Shown here: positions 16,449 to 16,740 of the stretch, in pieces
Layout of the letters: the number at the start of each line of letters is the position of its first letter
How positions within the stretch are numbered: the stretch's first letter is position 1
From: an uncultured Spirochaetales bacterium
Lineage (GTDB): Bacteria; Spirochaetota; Spirochaetia; Sphaerochaetales; Sphaerochaetaceae
Length of the DNA stretch: 16,740 nucleotides
Assembly (NCBI GenBank): GCA_949292445.1
Contig: CASEZU010000139.1
Span: 1-16,740, forward strand
Direction: 5' to 3'
Notes under the pieces: generated by a model
Databases searched by the model: none
The model's input: the letters and a program-made list of their open reading frames with translations, nothing else
Told to the model about the DNA's origin: nothing
Position numbers and translations under genes: made by a program

Positions 16449-16493
16449 GAAAAAGAAAAAGGCTTACCGGTCCACAAACGGATGGTAAGCCTT
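16449..16493 (-). terminator. Intrinsic terminator of the tRNA cluster
   Basis: On the minus strand AAGGCTTACC (16493-16484) pairs with GGTAAGCCTT (16468-16459), a 10-bp stem with a 15-base loop, followed by a T-rich tail (TTTTTCTTTTTCC). It starts three bases after the 3' end of tRNA-Gly. Confidence 0.93.
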
Positions 16494-16495
16494 AG

Positions 16496-16567
16496 AGCGG
16501 AAAACGGGACTTGAACCCGCGACATCCACCTTGGCAAGGTGGAGCTCTACCACTGAGCTATTTCCGC
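16496..16567 (-). tRNA. tRNA-Gly (anticodon GCC)
   Basis: A full 72-base cloverleaf is present: acceptor GCGGAAA/TTTCCGC, D-arm GCTC...GAGC, anticodon stem CCACC/GGTGG with loop TTGCCAA, and T-arm GCGGG-TTCAAGT-CCCGT. The discriminator is U, as expected for glycine. The 3' CCA is not encoded (TCTAAGG follows). Confidence 0.97.
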
Positions 16568-16601
16568 ATTATACCGTACACCTCACTCGGCTTAGGTTTC
16601 G

Positions 16602-16681
16602 TGCGAGAGGCGGGACTCGAACCCGCACACCGAAGTACTAGTTCCTAAGACTAGCGTGTATACCAGTTTCACCACTCTCGC
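16602..16681 (-). tRNA. tRNA-Leu (anticodon UAG)
   Basis: An 80-base class II tRNA: acceptor GCGAGAG/CTCTCGC, anticodon stem CTAGT/ACTAG with loop CTTAGGA, a short variable arm around a TTCG loop, T-arm GCGGG-TTCGAGT-CCCGC and discriminator A. It reads CUN leucine codons. CCA is not encoded. It lies 34 bases upstream of tRNA-Gly and is probably cotranscribed with it. Confidence 0.96.
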
Positions 16682-16688
16682 GGTGTCA

Positions 16689-16740
16689 TGAGCCGCAAAG
16701 GGATCGAACCTTTGACCCACAGATTAAGAGTCTGTTGCTC
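16689..16740 (-). tRNA. tRNA-Lys (anticodon CUU), 5' part beyond window
   Basis: The 3' portion of a tRNA reaches the window edge: anticodon stem ACAGA/TCTGT with loop CTCTTAA (anticodon CUU), T-arm AAAGG-TTCGATC-CCTTT, 3' acceptor strand GCGGCTC and discriminator A. The D-arm and 5' acceptor strand are outside. CCA is not encoded. Confidence 0.9.

Overview
The window reads as a stretch of a Gram-negative chromosome. It encodes two signal-peptide-bearing proteins that look like outer-membrane beta-barrels, and all complete genes lie on the minus strand. I think a spirochaete of the Sphaerochaetaceae type is most likely, judging from the look of the partial porin and the mix of genes. That is recognition from memory, not a computed placement, and should be held loosely.

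Layout, left to right; transcription runs right to left. 1-913: the N-terminal 304 residues of a secreted porin-like protein, with a strong promoter at 989-1018. 1353-1570 (+): a frameshifted remnant of a helix-turn-helix domain. 1579-3000: enolase with its own promoter and a clean intrinsic terminator. 3168-6604: a tight cluster of a DUF1989 protein, an M3 oligoendopeptidase and an RlmD-type rRNA uracil methyltransferase. 6650-7924: a secreted PL1-type pectate lyase. 8037-15737: a complete histidine operon. 15822-16400: a small outer-membrane-like protein. 16449-16740: tRNA-Gly(GCC), tRNA-Leu(UAG) and a partial tRNA-Lys(CUU) with a shared terminator.

The centrepiece is the histidine operon, hisL-hisG-hisD-hisC-hisB-hisH-hisA-hisF-hisIE, the same order as in enteric bacteria. 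It includes a bifunctional hisB and a fused hisIE, with overlaps or very short gaps between genes. A pentapeptide-repeat gene overlaps hisIE by one base and appears to be the last cistron. Upstream of hisG is a full transcription attenuator: a 16-residue leader peptide carrying His-Ile-His-His-His, followed by three competing RNA pairings (1:2, 2:3 and 3:4), the last being a U-tailed terminator. This is the classic ribosome-mediated design, and all its parts are directly readable.

Other points of interest are a HisB phosphatase domain without any of the four zinc-loop ligands of the enteric enzyme, a 10-bp inverted repeat enclosing a perfect TATAAT in front of the DUF1989 gene, and mutually exclusive small hairpins over the porin ribosome binding site.
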